A stretch of 64,000 nt of DNA from Pseudomonas putida S13.1.2. GTDB lineage: Bacteria; Pseudomonadota; Gammaproteobacteria; Pseudomonadales; Pseudomonadaceae. The DNA is taken from assembly GCF_000498395.2 (NCBI RefSeq), contig NZ_CP010979.1:372001-436000 (forward strand), read 5' to 3'. The notes below the pieces were generated by a model. The model worked only from the letters and a program-made list of their open reading frames with translations. It was not told the origin of the DNA and did not search any database. Both the position numbers and the translations under genes were made by a program. Shown here one piece after another: positions 1 through 11,532 of the stretch (the stretch's first letter is position 1; every line of letters starts with the position of its first letter).

Positions 1-632
1 TCATTCCTGGCCTGTTCGCCGTAGGTGAAGTGGCGTGTGTATCGGTTCACGGTGCCAACCGCCTGGGCGGCAACTCGCTGCTCGACCTGGTGGTGTTCGG
101 CCGTGCTGCCGGCCTGCACCTGGAGAAGGCGCTGAGCGACGGCATCGAGCATCTCGACGCCAGCGACACCGACATCGAAGTTGCCCTGAACCGTCTGAAC
201 AAGCTCAACGAGCGCTCCACTGGCGAAGACGTTGCCAGCCTCAAGCGCGAGCTGCAGAGCTGCATGCAGAACTACTTCGGTGTATTCCGTACTGGCGAAT
301 ACATGCTGAAGGGTATCGAGCAACTGGCCGGCCTGCGTGACCGCATCGCCAACGTCAAGATCAACGACAAGTCCCAGGCCTTCAACACCGCGCGTATCGA
401 AGCGCTGGAGCTGCAGAACCTGCTGGAAGTCGCCGAAGCTACCGCCATCGCGGCCGAAGCCCGTAAAGAGTCCCGCGGTGCTCACGCCCGTGAAGACTTC
501 GAAGACCGTGACGACGAAAACTGGCTGTGCCACACCCTGTACTACCCGGGTGAGAAGCGCGTTGCCAAGCGCGGCGTCAACTTTGCGCCGAAGACCGTAC
601 CGGCCTTCGAGCCAAAAATCCGGACTTACTAA
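1..632 (+). CDS. sdhA: Succinate dehydrogenase flavoprotein subunit, C-terminal part (5' end outside window)
   Basis: This is the end of the FAD-binding catalytic subunit of succinate dehydrogenase (complex II), which oxidises succinate to fumarate in the TCA cycle at the inner membrane. The reading frame is open from base 3 with no start, so the gene begins upstream of the window. Visible family motifs are GLFAVGEVACVSVHGANRLG, the FAD-domain segment ending in the conserved HGANRLGGNSLLD, and the C-terminal helical region with RSRGAHARED-like sequence (here ESRGAHAREDFEDRDD) that helps form the active site. It ends 11 bases before the sdhB start, so the two are cotranscribed. Length and motifs fit an ordinary, intact SdhA C-terminus of about 210 residues. 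Confidence 0.97.
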   Translation, partial: IPGLFAVGEVACVSVHGANRLGGNSLLDLVVFGRAAGLHLEKALSDGIEHLDASDTDIEVALNRLNKLNERSTGEDVASLKRELQSCMQNYFGVFRTGEYMLKGIEQLAGLRDRIANVKINDKSQAFNTARIEALELQNLLEVAEATAIAAEARKESRGAHAREDFEDRDDENWLCHTLYYPGEKRVAKRGVNFAPKTVPAFEPKIRTY

Positions 633-643
633 GGGTGGCTGCT

Positions 644-1348
644 ATGTTGAAAGTCGAAGTTTATCGTTACAACCCCGACACCGACTCGGCGCCCAAGATG
701 GAGTCGTTCGACGTGGATACCGGCGGCAAGGACCTGATGGTTCTCGATGTATTGGCGCTGATCAAGGAAAAGGACGAGGGTTTCTCGTATCGTCGCTCGT
801 GCCGTGAAGGCGTGTGCGGTTCCGATGGCATGAACATGAACGGCAAGAACGGCCTGGCCTGCATCACCCCGCTGTCGGGTGTGGTCAAAGGCAACAAGCT
901 GATCCTGCGCCCGCTGCCAGGCCTGCCGGTCATTCGTGACCTGGTGGTCGACATGAGCATCTTCTATAAGCAGTACGAGAAGGTGAAGCCATTCCTGCAG
1001 AACGATACGCCAGCACCGGCCATCGAGCGTCTGCAGTCGCCTGAAGAGCGTGACAAGCTGGACGGTCTGTACGAGTGCATCCTGTGCGCTTGCTGCTCGA
1101 CTTCCTGCCCGTCGTTCTGGTGGAACCCGGACAAGTTCCTGGGCCCCGCCGCACTGCTGCAGGCCTACCGCTTCCTGGCCGATAGCCGTGACACCAAGAC
1201 TCAGGAGCGCCTGGCGTCCCTGGATGACCCGTTCAGCGTATTCCGCTGCCGCGGGATCATGAACTGCGTAAACGTTTGCCCGAAAGGTCTGAACCCGACC
1301 AAGGCAATCGGTCACGTACGTAACATGCTGCTGCAAAGCGGCACCTGA
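644..1348 (+). CDS. sdhB: Succinate dehydrogenase iron-sulfur subunit
   Basis: SdhB carries electrons from the flavin of SdhA to ubiquinone through three Fe-S centres. The 234-residue protein has the plant-type ferredoxin cysteines C53, C58 and C73 (SCREGVCGSDGMN...LAC, with Asp61 at the fourth position as in most SdhB proteins) and the C-terminal cysteine clusters C145/C148/C151/C155 and C202/C208/C212 for the 4Fe-4S and 3Fe-4S centres. I chose the ATG at 644 because it follows an AAGGGTGG ribosome-binding stretch and gives the usual N-terminus MLKVEVYRYNPD; a GTG at 635 in the same frame would add only MAA. It is the last gene of the sdh group before the sucA leader. Confidence 0.97.
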   Translation: MLKVEVYRYNPDTDSAPKMESFDVDTGGKDLMVLDVLALIKEKDEGFSYRRSCREGVCGSDGMNMNGKNGLACITPLSGVVKGNKLILRPLPGLPVIRDLVVDMSIFYKQYEKVKPFLQNDTPAPAIERLQSPEERDKLDGLYECILCACCSTSCPSFWWNPDKFLGPAALLQAYRFLADSRDTKTQERLASLDDPFSVFRCRGIMNCVNVCPKGLNPTKAIGHVRNMLLQSGT

Positions 1349-1592
1349 TACAACGTGTTGTACCTGCAGTATGCCGAGGTGCGGGTGTGAGCCCGCACTG
1401 AGGTAAAACCCGAACAAGGGCCCACAAAGCCCGCGTTCATACCTATGAAGATATGAGACCAGCAGGGGCTTTCCGGGCTGGTACCCGGAAAATCAGCAGG
1501 ATCCAAGTGGCGTGGTTCAGTCGCTTTATTCGGACTTTTCCAGGTTTGCTGTGGCTCTTGTCGATCAGTCCCCTAATCGAGGGTGACCAAGC
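1349..1592 (+). ncRNA. sucA 5' leader, probable sucA-II RNA motif
   Basis: This 244-base gap between sdhB and sucA holds several hairpins and no convincing gene. A palindrome TACAAC-GT-GTTGTA lies at 1349-1362. A 7-bp stem GTGCGGG/CCCGCAC spans 1379-1398 and an 8-bp stem TTTCCGGG/CCCGGAAA spans 1470-1491 with a 6-base loop. None is followed by a T run, so they are not simple terminators. A conserved cis-regulatory RNA called the sucA-II motif is known upstream of sucA in Pseudomonadales; position and taxon fit, but I could not compare the consensus. Weak GGTG spacing precedes the sucA ATG. Confidence 0.5.
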
Positions 1593-4424
1593 ATGCAAGA
1601 AAGCGTGATGCAGCGCATGTGGGATAGCGCCCACCTTTCAGGTGGTAACGCTGCATATGTGGAAGAGCTCTACGAACTCTACCTGCACGACCCTAACGCT
1701 GTGCCAGAAGAGTGGCGCACTTACTTCCAGAAGTTGCCAGCCGACGGCAGCACCGCTACTGATGTATCGCACTCGACAATCCGCGACCATTTCGTACTGC
1801 TGGCAAAGAACCAGCGCCGCGCCCAACCGGTATCCGCCGGGAGCGTGAGCAGTGAACACGAGAAGAAGCAGGTTGAAGTTCTGCGACTGATCCAGGCCTA
1901 TCGTATGCGCGGCCATCAGGCTGCCAAGCTCGACCCGTTGGGGTTGTGGCAGCGCCCTGCGCCCGTAGACCTGTCGATCAATCACTACGGCTTGACCAAT
2001 GCCGATCTTGATACGACCTTCCGTGCCGGCGACCTGTTCATCGGCAAAGAGGAGGCGAGCCTACGCGACATCTTCGATGCACTCCAGAAGACATATTGTC
2101 GCACCATTGGCGCCGAATTCACCCACATCGTCGATTCCGAGCAGCGCAGCTGGTTCCAGCAGCGCCTGGAAAGCGTGCGCGGCCGTCCGGAGTTTTCCGC
2201 TGACGTGCAGGCCCACCTGCTCGAGCGCGTGACCGCCGGTGAGGGCCTGGAAAAGTACCTGGGCACCAAGTACCCGGGCACCAAGCGCTTCGGCCTTGAG
2301 GGCGGCGAGAGCCTGATCCCGATGCTGGACGAAATGATCCAGCGTTCCGGCTCCTACGGCACCAAGGAAGTTGTGATCGGCATGGCCCACCGTGGCCGTC
2401 TGAACGTGCTGGTGAACACCTTCGGCAAGAACCCGCGCGAGCTGTTCGACGAGTTCGAAGGCAAGAAGATGAACGAGCTGGGCTCCGGTGACGTGAAGTA
2501 TCACCAGGGCTTCTCCTCGAACGTGATGACCTCCGGTGGCGAAGTTCACCTGGCCATGGCGTTCAACCCGTCCCACCTGGAAATCGTTTCGCCGGTGGTC
2601 GAGGGTTCGGTGCGCGCCCGTCAGGATCGCCGCAACGACACCGTTGGCGACAAGGTGCTGCCGATCTCGATCCACGGCGACGCAGCTTTCGCCGGCCAGG
2701 GCGTGGTCATGGAAACCTTCCAGATGTCGCAGACCCGCGGTTTCAAGACCGGCGGTACCGTGCACATCGTGATCAACAACCAGGTTGGTTTCACCATCAG
2801 CAACCCGCTGGATGCGCGCTCCACCGAGTACGCCACCGACGTTGCCAAGATGATCCAGGCGCCGATCCTGCACGTGAACGGCGATGACCCGGAAGCAGTG
2901 CTGTTCGTTACGCAGCTGGCCATCGACTACCGCATGCAGTTCAAGCGTGACGTGGTCATCGACCTGGTCTGCTACCGTCGTCGCGGCCACAACGAGGCTG
3001 ACGAGCCGAACGGCACCCAGCCGCTGATGTACCAGCAGATCAGCAAACAGCGCACTACCCGTGAGCTGTATGCCGAGGCACTGATCCAGGCGGGTCGCAT
3101 CGACGCCGATCGCGCTCAGGCCAAGATCGACGAGTACCGCAACGCGCTGGACAATGGCCTGCACGTGGTGAAAAGCCTGGTCAAGGAGCCGAACCGCGAG
3201 CTGTTCGTCGACTGGCGTCCGTACCTGGGCCATGCCTGGACCGCGCGTCACGACACCCGTTTCGACCTCAAGACCCTGCAGGACCTGTCGGCCAAGCTGC
3301 TCGAGCTGCCGGAAGGTTTCGTGGTCCAGCGTCAGGTGTCGAAGATCTACGAAGACCGTCAGAAGATGCAGGCCGGTGGCTTGCCGATCAACTGGGGTTA
3401 TGCAGAGACCATGGCTTACGCCACCCTGCAGTTCGAAGGTCACCCGATCCGCATGACCGGCCAGGACATCGGCCGTGGCACCTTCTCGCACCGTCACGCG
3501 GTGTTGCACAACCAGAAGGACGCCAGCACCTACATTCCGCTGCAGAACCTGTTCCCGGGCCAGCCACGTTTCGACCTGTACGATTCGTTCCTTTCCGAGG
3601 AAGCGGTACTGGCCTTCGAATACGGCTATTCCACCACCATGCCGAACGCGCTGGTGATCTGGGAAGCCCAGTTCGGCGACTTCGCCAACGGTGCGCAAGT
3701 GGTGATCGACCAGTTCATCACCAGCGGTGAGCACAAGTGGGGCCGCCTGTGCGGTCTGACCATGCTGCTGCCACACGGTTACGAAGGGCAGGGCCCGGAG
3801 CACTCCTCCGCGCGTCTGGAGCGTTACCTGCAGCTGTGCGCCGAGCACAACATCCAGGTCTGCGTACCGACTACCCCGGCACAGATCTACCACTTGCTGC
3901 GTCGCCAGGTCATCCGCCCGCTGCGCAAGCCGCTGGTGGTCCTGACGCCGAAGTCGCTGCTGCGCCACAAGCTGGCCATCTCGACGCTGGAAGACCTGGC
4001 AGAAGGCTCGTTCCAGACCGTGATCCCGGAAATCGACGCAATCGATCCGGCCAAGGTCGAGCGCCTGGTGCTGTGCAGCGGCAAGGTCTACTACGACCTG
4101 CTGGAAAAACGCCGTGCCGAAGGCCGCGAAGACATCGCCATCCTGCGTCTCGAGCAGCTGTACCCGTTCCCGGAGGACGACCTGGTCGAAATCCTGGCGC
4201 AATACAGCAACCTCAAGCATGCCGTATGGTGCCAGGAAGAGCCGATGAACCAGGGCGCCTGGTACAGCAGCCAGCACCACATGCGCCGTATCCTGGGCCG
4301 CCACAACAAGGCACTGGTCCTGGAATACGCCGGTCGCGACGCTTCTGCCGCGCCAGCCTGTGGTTACGCTTCGAAGCACGCCGAACAGCAGGAAAAACTG
4401 CTGCAAGACGCCTTCACTGTCTAA
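1593..4424 (+). CDS. sucA: 2-Oxoglutarate dehydrogenase E1 component
   Basis: SucA is the thiamine-diphosphate-dependent decarboxylase of the 2-oxoglutarate dehydrogenase complex; it decarboxylates 2-oxoglutarate and passes the succinyl group to lipoyl-SucB. The 943 residues match the family length. The N-terminus ([29 protein letters not shown], shortened here to its first part [14 protein letters not shown]) is the conserved E1o tail that docks on E2. Cofactor and substrate motifs include HRGRLNVL near residue 265, GDAAFAGQG at 362-370 and INNQVGF near 395. The C-terminal [10 protein letters not shown] segment is typical. The start at 1593 has an in-frame second ATG five codons later; the longer form matches relatives. 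sucB follows after 40 bases, so they form one operon. Confidence 0.97.
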
Positions 4425-4464
4425 CGCCTTCGCACCTGAAACCGAATTTAAGGAAACACAGATA

Positions 4465-5688
4465 ATGGCTATCGAGATCAAAGCCCCAACCTTCCCGGAA
4501 TCGGTTGCCGATGGCACCGTTGCCACCTGGCACAAGAAGCCGGGCGAAGCCGTCAAGCGTGACGAGCTGATCGTCGACATCGAGACCGACAAGGTGGTCC
4601 TGGAAGTACTGGCTACTGCCGATGGCGTGCTGGGCGACATCGTCAAGGGCGAGGGCGACACCGTCCTGTCCGACGAGTTGCTGGGTTCGATCGTTGAAGG
4701 CGGTGCTGCCGCTGCTCCTGCTGCGGCAGCCGCGCCTGCTGCAGCTCCGGCTGCCGCCGCGGCCGACGCTGGCGAAGATGACCCGGTTGCTGCTCCGGCC
4801 GCGCGCAAGCTGGCTGAAGAAAACGCCATCGACCTGGCTACCGTTGCGGGTACTGGTAAAGGTGGCCGCATCACCAAGGAAGACGTGGTTGCTGCTGTAG
4901 CCAACAAGAAGTCGGCACCTGCCGCTGCACCGGCTGCCAAGCCTGCAGCTGCCGCTGCTGCGCCGGTTGTCGTCGCTGCTGGCGACCGCACCGAGAAACG
5001 CGTGCCGATGACCCGCCTGCGTGCCAAGATCGCCGAGCGTCTGGTCGAAGCCCAGTCCAACATGGCGATGCTGACCACCTTCAACGAAGTGGACATGACC
5101 GAAGTCATGGCCCTGCGTTCGAAGTACAAGGACCTGTTCGAGAAGACCCACAATGGCGTGCGCCTGGGCTTCATGTCGTTCTTCGTCAAGGCGGCTACCG
5201 AAGCGCTGAAGCGCTTCCCGGCTGTCAATGCCTCGATCGATGGCAACGACATCGTCTACCACGGTTTCGCCGACGTCGGTGTTGCCGTGTCCAGCGACCG
5301 TGGCCTGGTGGTACCGGTGCTGCGTAACGCCGAGTCGATGAGCCTGGCTGAAATCGAGAACGGCATCGCTACCTTCGGCAAGAAGGCCCGTGACGGCAAA
5401 CTGTCCATCGAAGAGATGACCGGTGGCACCTTCACCATCACCAACGGTGGTACCTTCGGTTCGATGATGTCGACCCCGATCGTCAACCCGCCGCAGGCCG
5501 CCATTCTCGGCATGCACAACATCATCCAGCGCCCGATGGCCATCAATGGCCAAGTCGTGATTCGCCCGATGATGTACCTGGCGCTGTCGTACGATCACCG
5601 CCTGATCGACGGCAAGGAAGCGGTAACCTTCCTGGTCACTATCAAGAACCTGCTGGAAGATCCGTCCCGCCTGCTGCTGGACATCTAA
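4465..5688 (+). CDS. sucB: Dihydrolipoyllysine-residue succinyltransferase (E2 of 2-oxoglutarate dehydrogenase)
   Basis: SucB forms the core of the 2-oxoglutarate dehydrogenase complex and transfers the succinyl group from lipoate to CoA. In the 407-residue protein, residues 1-78 are the lipoyl domain with the lipoylated Lys43 in ETDKVVLEV. An Ala/Pro-rich linker follows, then the E3/E1-binding domain at about 110-147 ([20 protein letters not shown]), a second Ala-rich linker, and the catalytic domain with the active-site HRLID motif (His378, Asp382). The start at 4465 follows AAGGAAACACAGATA and gives the standard [13 protein letters not shown]. The frame is open about 100 bases further upstream into sucA, but no start there gives a lipoyl-domain N-terminus. 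Alanine-rich linkers explain the very GC-rich, long antisense open frames here. Confidence 0.97.
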
Positions 5689-5694
5689 TCAAAC

Positions 5695-7220
<1,526 letters not shown>

Positions 7221-7392
7221 TTATAAGAAACCACGGCGGGCAGCCCGTCGTGAGTCTTGCGTGCATGACTCACCGCGGAACGTCCGCCGGACCGGATCAC
7301 ACGGGAAAACCCGGGGTCAACGGTCACAGGTGGTGCGGCGCCAGTAATGGCGCAGCGCCGAAGCGCAGTACCTAACGAAGACGGTAAAAAGC
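7221..7392 (+). ncRNA. sucC 5' leader with six successive hairpins, probable sucC RNA motif
   Basis: The 172 bases between lpdG and sucC can be folded into six hairpins in a row: ACGGCGGGC/GCCCGTCGT at 7233-7251; GAGTC/GACTC at 7252-7271; GCGGA-ACG-TCCGC at 7275-7287; CGGG-AAAA-CCCG at 7302-7313; GCGCCA-GTAA-TGGCGC at 7338-7353, with a GNRA tetraloop; and GCGC-CGAA-GCGC at 7355-7366. No T run follows any of them and no open frame fits. A conserved RNA structure named the sucC motif is known upstream of sucC in Pseudomonas and is presumed to be a cis-regulator; location, genus and dense structure fit that family, though I could not test the consensus. Confidence 0.6.
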
Positions 7393-8559
7393 ATGAATCT
7401 TCACGAGTATCAGGGTAAGCAGCTGTTCGCTGAATACGGCTTGCCAGTTTCCAAGGGTTTCGCAGTCGACACCCCTGAAGCTGCAGCAGAAGCTTGCGAC
7501 AAGATCGGCGGTTCCGAGTGGGTTGTAAAAGCCCAGGTTCACGCAGGTGGTCGCGGTAAAGCGGGCGGCGTCAAGCTGGTTCGCAGCAAGGAAGACGCCA
7601 AGGCGTTCGCTGCGCAATGGTTGGGCAAGCGCCTGGTAACCTACCAGACCGACGCCAACGGTCAGCCAGTGACCAAGATCCTGGTCGAATCCTGCACTGA
7701 CATCGCCAAAGAGCTGTACCTGGGCGCTGTAGTCGATCGCTCGAGCCGCCGTATCGTGTTCATGGCCTCCACCGAAGGTGGCGTGGACATCGAGAAAGTT
7801 GCTCACGAAACTCCTGAGAAGATCATCAAGGCTACTATCGATCCACTGGTCGGTGCTCAGCCGTTCCAAGGTCGTGAACTGGCATTCCAGCTGGGTCTGG
7901 AAGGCAAGCAAGTTGCACAGTTCGCCAAGATTTTCGTAGGCCTGGCCAAGCTGTTCAAAGAACACGACCTGGCCCTGCTGGAAGTCAACCCGCTGGTCAT
8001 CAAGGCCGACGGCGACCTGCACTGCCTGGATGCGAAGATCAACATCGACGCAAACGCCATGTACCGTCAGCCTAAGCTGAAAACCTTCCACGACCCGTCG
8101 CAGGACGATCCTCGTGAAGCCCACGCTGCCAGCTTCGAGCTGAACTACGTGGCCCTGGAAGGCAACATCGGCTGCATGGTCAACGGTGCCGGCCTGGCCA
8201 TGGGTACCATGGACATCGTCAACCTGCATGGCGGCAAGCCAGCCAACTTCCTCGACGTTGGCGGCGGTGCTACCAAAGAGCGCGTTACCGAAGCGTTCAA
8301 GATCATTCTGTCCGACAGCAATGTCGCGGCCGTTCTGGTCAACATCTTCGGCGGCATCGTTCGTTGCGACATGATTGCCGAAGGCATCATCGGTGCAGTG
8401 AAAGAAGTCGGCGTCAAAGTTCCGGTTGTGGTTCGCCTCGAAGGCAACAACGCCGAACTGGGCGCTAAAGTACTGGCAGAAAGCGGTTTGAACATCATTG
8501 CGGCAACCAGCCTGACCGACGCTGCTCAACAAGTTGTCAAAGCTGCGGAGGGCAAGTAA
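7393..8559 (+). CDS. sucC: Succinyl-CoA synthetase (ADP-forming) beta subunit
   Basis: SucC is the nucleotide- and CoA/succinate-binding beta subunit of succinyl-CoA synthetase, which couples succinyl-CoA cleavage to ATP formation. The 388 residues match the family. The ATP-grasp domain starts at [18 protein letters not shown] and includes [16 protein letters not shown] near residue 46; the C-terminal ligase domain carries [15 protein letters not shown] and the glycine-rich FLDVGGGA and [10 protein letters not shown] loops. The stop overlaps the sucD start by one base (TAATG), giving translational coupling for a 1:1 subunit ratio. Its leader is structured. Confidence 0.97.
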   Translation: MNLHEYQGKQLFAEYGLPVSKGFAVDTPEAAAEACDKIGGSEWVVKAQVHAGGRGKAGGVKLVRSKEDAKAFAAQWLGKRLVTYQTDANGQPVTKILVESCTDIAKELYLGAVVDRSSRRIVFMASTEGGVDIEKVAHETPEKIIKATIDPLVGAQPFQGRELAFQLGLEGKQVAQFAKIFVGLAKLFKEHDLALLEVNPLVIKADGDLHCLDAKINIDANAMYRQPKLKTFHDPSQDDPREAHAASFELNYVALEGNIGCMVNGAGLAMGTMDIVNLHGGKPANFLDVGGGATKERVTEAFKIILSDSNVAAVLVNIFGGIVRCDMIAEGIIGAVKEVGVKVPVVVRLEGNNAELGAKVLAESGLNIIAATSLTDAAQQVVKAAEGK

Positions 8560-9443
8560 TGAGCGTCCTGATCAATAAAGACACCAAAGTCATCTGCCAG
8601 GGCTTCACCGGCTCGCAGGGTACTTTCCACTCCGAACAAGCCATCGCCTACGGCACCAAGATGGTCGGCGGCGTAACCCCAGGCAAGGGTGGCACCACCC
8701 ACCTGGGCCTGCCGGTGTTCAACACCGTCAAGGAAGCCGTGGAAGCTACCGGCGCTGACGCTTCGGTCATCTACGTACCGGCTCCGTTCTGCAAAGACTC
8801 GATCCTGGAAGCTGCCTTCGGCGGCATCAAGCTGATCGTCTGCATCACCGAAGGCATTCCTACCCTGGACATGCTGGATGCCAAGGTCAAGTGCGACGAG
8901 CTGGGCGTGACCCTGATCGGCCCTAACTGCCCAGGTGTGATCACCCCAGGCGAGTGCAAGATCGGCATCATGCCAGGTCACATCCACCTGCCAGGCAAGG
9001 TCGGCATCGTTTCGCGTTCCGGCACCCTGACCTACGAAGCTGTGAAGCAGACCACCGACGCCGGCTTCGGCCAGTCGACCTGCGTCGGCATCGGCGGTGA
9101 CCCAATCCCGGGCTCCAACTTCATCGACATCCTGAAGCTGTTCCAGGAAGACCCGAAGACCGAAGCGATCGTGATGATCGGTGAGATCGGCGGTTCGGCA
9201 GAAGAAGAAGCCGCGGCCTACATCAAGGCCCACGTGACCAAGCCTGTCGTTTCCTACATCGCGGGTGTTACCGCACCTGCGGGCAAGCGCATGGGCCACG
9301 CTGGCGCCATCATTTCCGGCGGCAAGGGTACTGCGGACGAGAAGTTCGCCGCCCTGCAGGACGCTGGTGTGAAGACCGTGCGTTCCCTGGCTGATATCGG
9401 CAAGGCCCTGGCCGAGCTGACTGGCTGGGAAGCCAAGAAGTAA
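8559..9443 (+). CDS. sucD: Succinyl-CoA synthetase (ADP-forming) alpha subunit
   Basis: SucD is the CoA-binding alpha subunit that carries the phosphohistidine intermediate of succinyl-CoA synthetase. In the 294-residue protein, the N-terminal Rossmann CoA-binding motif [15 protein letters not shown] is near residue 16, and His247 in [18 protein letters not shown] is the phosphorylated residue. GPNCPGVI and SRSGTLTYE are standard loops. The ATG shares a base with the sucC stop. A strong rho-independent terminator 27 bases downstream ends the TCA operon. Confidence 0.97.
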   Translation: MSVLINKDTKVICQGFTGSQGTFHSEQAIAYGTKMVGGVTPGKGGTTHLGLPVFNTVKEAVEATGADASVIYVPAPFCKDSILEAAFGGIKLIVCITEGIPTLDMLDAKVKCDELGVTLIGPNCPGVITPGECKIGIMPGHIHLPGKVGIVSRSGTLTYEAVKQTTDAGFGQSTCVGIGGDPIPGSNFIDILKLFQEDPKTEAIVMIGEIGGSAEEEAAAYIKAHVTKPVVSYIAGVTAPAGKRMGHAGAIISGGKGTADEKFAALQDAGVKTVRSLADIGKALAELTGWEAKK

Positions 9444-9469
9444 TACTGCTACACCCCCCACGCGCACAG

Positions 9470-9495
9470 AGGCCACCTTCGGGTGGCCTTTGTCG
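9470..9495 (+). terminator. Rho-independent terminator of the suc operon
   Basis: A perfect 8-bp stem AGGCCACC / GGTGGCCT is capped by a TTCG tetraloop (9478-9481) and followed by TTGTCGTTT. It sits 27 bases after the sucD stop. Confidence 0.9.
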
Positions 9496-9845
9496 TTTCG
9501 GGGGTTGTGTATTTCTATGCCGACCTCTTCGCGGCGGGAAGGGTGACATGGATTTTTCGATGGGTTTGATAGGAATTTTCACACAGACTAATGTTTCAAT
9601 CCGAGGATAATTCCCACTGTCCTCGGTCGCACAGACGACAAACATGTACGCACATCGGACAAGCAGCACTGTGCCAGTGCGTTTGACTGACAAAACAGTT
9701 ACATTACGCGTTCACTCTGTGCCCGTACCCCAAAAGGGAACGACACGCTAAACGGGTCTGGCCTATCAAGCCGGGCAGCATTTCCCCTCATCCAAAGGGA
9801 AATCCCCTCTCGAATCCCGATTTCAGCAGTGTGGTACTACCTTAA
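9496..9845 (+). other. 350-base gene-free leader of brnQ
   Basis: No convincing gene lies between the suc terminator and brnQ. Two short hairpins are visible: CCGAGGA/TCCTCGG at 9601-9626 (7-bp stem, 12-base loop) and TTTCCC/GGGAAA at 9781-9802. The region is locally AT-richer around 9545-9600. The brnQ ATG at 9846 has a poor ribosome-binding site (GGTACTACCTTAA), so its translation may depend on leader structure, but I see no recognised riboswitch or leader peptide. Confidence 0.4.
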
Positions 9846-11159
9846 ATGAAAGTTCTCAAAGGCCAGGATATCCTGGCGCTTGGCTTTATGACGTTTGCGC
9901 TTTTCGTTGGCGCGGGCAATATCATCTTCCCGCCTATCGTCGGTCTGCAGTCTGGCCCGCACGTATGGATGGCAGCACTGGGCTTCCTGGTGACCGCCGT
10001 GGGCCTGCCGGTCATTACCGTGGTCGCCTTGGCCAAGGTCGGTGGCGGCATGGATGCACTGAGCAGCCCGATCGGCAAGTTCTTCGGCGGCCTGCTGGCG
10101 GCTGTATGTTACCTGTCGGTCGGCCCGCTGTTCGCCACCCCGCGTACGGCAACCGTGTCGTTCGAAGTGGGCGTTGCACCGCTGACCGGTGAAAGCCCAC
10201 TGGCACTGTTCATCTACAGCCTGGTGTACTTCGCCGTGGTGCTGGCCGTGTCCATGTACCCGGGCAAGCTGCTCGACACCGTCGGCCGCTTCCTGGCACC
10301 GTTGAAGATCATTGCCTTGGCCGTGCTGGGCATCGCTGCCTTCGCGCTGCCCGCCGGCACCATTGGTGAGGCACAGCCGGCCTATGCCGCCGCTGCCTTC
10401 TCCAAGGGCTTCTCCGATGGCTACCTGACCATGGATACCCTGGGCGCCCTGGTGTTCGGTATTGTCATCGTCAACGCCATCCGCTCGCGCGGTGTCGAGT
10501 CGCCTAAGCTGATCACCCGCTATGCCATCATCGCCGGCCTGATCGCGGGTGTTGGCCTGGCGCTGGTGTACATCAGCCTGTTCCGTCTGGGTGCCGGCAG
10601 CCACGACATCGCGGCTGACGCCACCAACGGTGCGGCGGTACTGCATGCCTACGTGCAGCACACCTTCGGCTCGCTGGGTAGCGGCTTCCTCGCCGTCCTC
10701 ATCGCGCTGGCTTGCCTGGTGACCGCGGTTGGCCTGACCTGCGCCTGCGCCGAGTACTTCAGTCAGGTGCTGCCGCTGTCGTACCGTGCGCTGGTGGTGA
10801 TCCTTGCAGGCTTCTCGCTGCTGATCTCCAACCTGGGCCTGACCAAGCTGATCATGTTCTCCATTCCGGTGCTCACCGCCATCTACCCACCCTGCATCGT
10901 GGTAGTCGGCCTGAGCTTCGTGAAAGACCTGTGGAACTCGCCAGCCCGCATCCTGGCGCCAGTGATGCTGGTGTCGCTGCTGTTCGGCATGGTCGACGCA
11001 ATCAAGGGCAGCAGCATCGCCCACGTGCTGCCAGACTTCATGGCGCACTTGCCGCTGAGCGACCAGGGCCTTGCCTGGCTGGTGCCTTCGGTGGTGACCC
11101 TGGTTGGTGCCGTGGCCTGCGACCGCATGCTTGGCAAGCCGCGCGAGGCGCTGGCCTGA
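9846..11159 (+). CDS. brnQ: Branched-chain amino acid transport system II carrier protein
   Basis: BrnQ/BraB-type cation-coupled permeases import leucine, isoleucine and valine across the inner membrane. The 437-residue protein is almost wholly hydrophobic, with about 12 predicted membrane helices, and opens with the family signature [19 protein letters not shown]; other characteristic parts are [17 protein letters not shown] and [10 protein letters not shown]. The start gives the standard [15 protein letters not shown]. It stands alone behind a long leader and in front of a terminator at 11231, so it is probably monocistronic. The family is clear; substrate preference among branched-chain amino acids cannot be read from sequence. 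Confidence 0.95.
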   Translation: MKVLKGQDILALGFMTFALFVGAGNIIFPPIVGLQSGPHVWMAALGFLVTAVGLPVITVVALAKVGGGMDALSSPIGKFFGGLLAAVCYLSVGPLFATPRTATVSFEVGVAPLTGESPLALFIYSLVYFAVVLAVSMYPGKLLDTVGRFLAPLKIIALAVLGIAAFALPAGTIGEAQPAYAAAAFSKGFSDGYLTMDTLGALVFGIVIVNAIRSRGVESPKLITRYAIIAGLIAGVGLALVYISLFRLGAGSHDIAADATNGAAVLHAYVQHTFGSLGSGFLAVLIALACLVTAVGLTCACAEYFSQVLPLSYRALVVILAGFSLLISNLGLTKLIMFSIPVLTAIYPPCIVVVGLSFVKDLWNSPARILAPVMLVSLLFGMVDAIKGSSIAHVLPDFMAHLPLSDQGLAWLVPSVVTLVGAVACDRMLGKPREALA

Positions 11160-11230
11160 CCTGGCAAGTTGAAGCCTGAGGGCGGCACCGGCCACAAGCC
11201 GAAGGGTGCTCGCCAAAGGTCTAGACTGGA

Positions 11231-11265
11231 AAGCCCCGTATCCGCAAGGATGCGGGGCTTTTTTG
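11231..11265 (+). terminator. Rho-independent terminator after brnQ
   Basis: A 13-bp stem AAGCCCCGTATCC / GGATGCGGGGCTT (one G-T pair) with a GCAA loop is followed by TTTTTTG. Confidence 0.92.
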
Positions 11266-11291
11266 TGCCACCCTCTTTGCCTTGCGCACCC

Positions 11292-11411
11292 TGTGTAGGA
11301 GCGGCCTTGCGTCGCGAAAGGGCCGCAAAGCGGCCCCGGCAATCTATCCTGCGAAGCTGAATTCCTGGGGCGCTGTGCACCCCTATCGCGACGCAAGGCC
11401 GCTCCTACACA
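11292..11411. repeat. REP inverted pair
   Basis: A perfect 25-bp inverted repeat: TGTGTAGGAGCGGCCTTGCG... at 11292-11316 and its reverse complement at 11387-11411, separated by about 70 bases that include a GGGCCGC...GCGGCCC hairpin. The GTAGGAGCGGCCTTGCGTCGCG wording is that of P. putida-type REP elements. It sits between brnQ and the DUF599 gene. Confidence 0.9.
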
Positions 11412-11532
11412 GACCGCGTCAGCCCAAAAGCTGTGTAAGCATATTTCACAGTGCAGCTGTGTCTTTTGCCGCTTGCCAGCGTCGAAACCTGGTCCCTATC
11501 CTCTAGGCACCTGGCCCTTTCGGGAACCCTGC

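Noticed and set aside
2061..5252. A 1063-codon open frame on the minus strand across sucA and sucB
   Set aside because: It lies opposite well-supported essential genes, has low-complexity sequence from the Ala-rich SucB linkers and shows no domain. Such frames arise from the codon bias of GC-rich genes.
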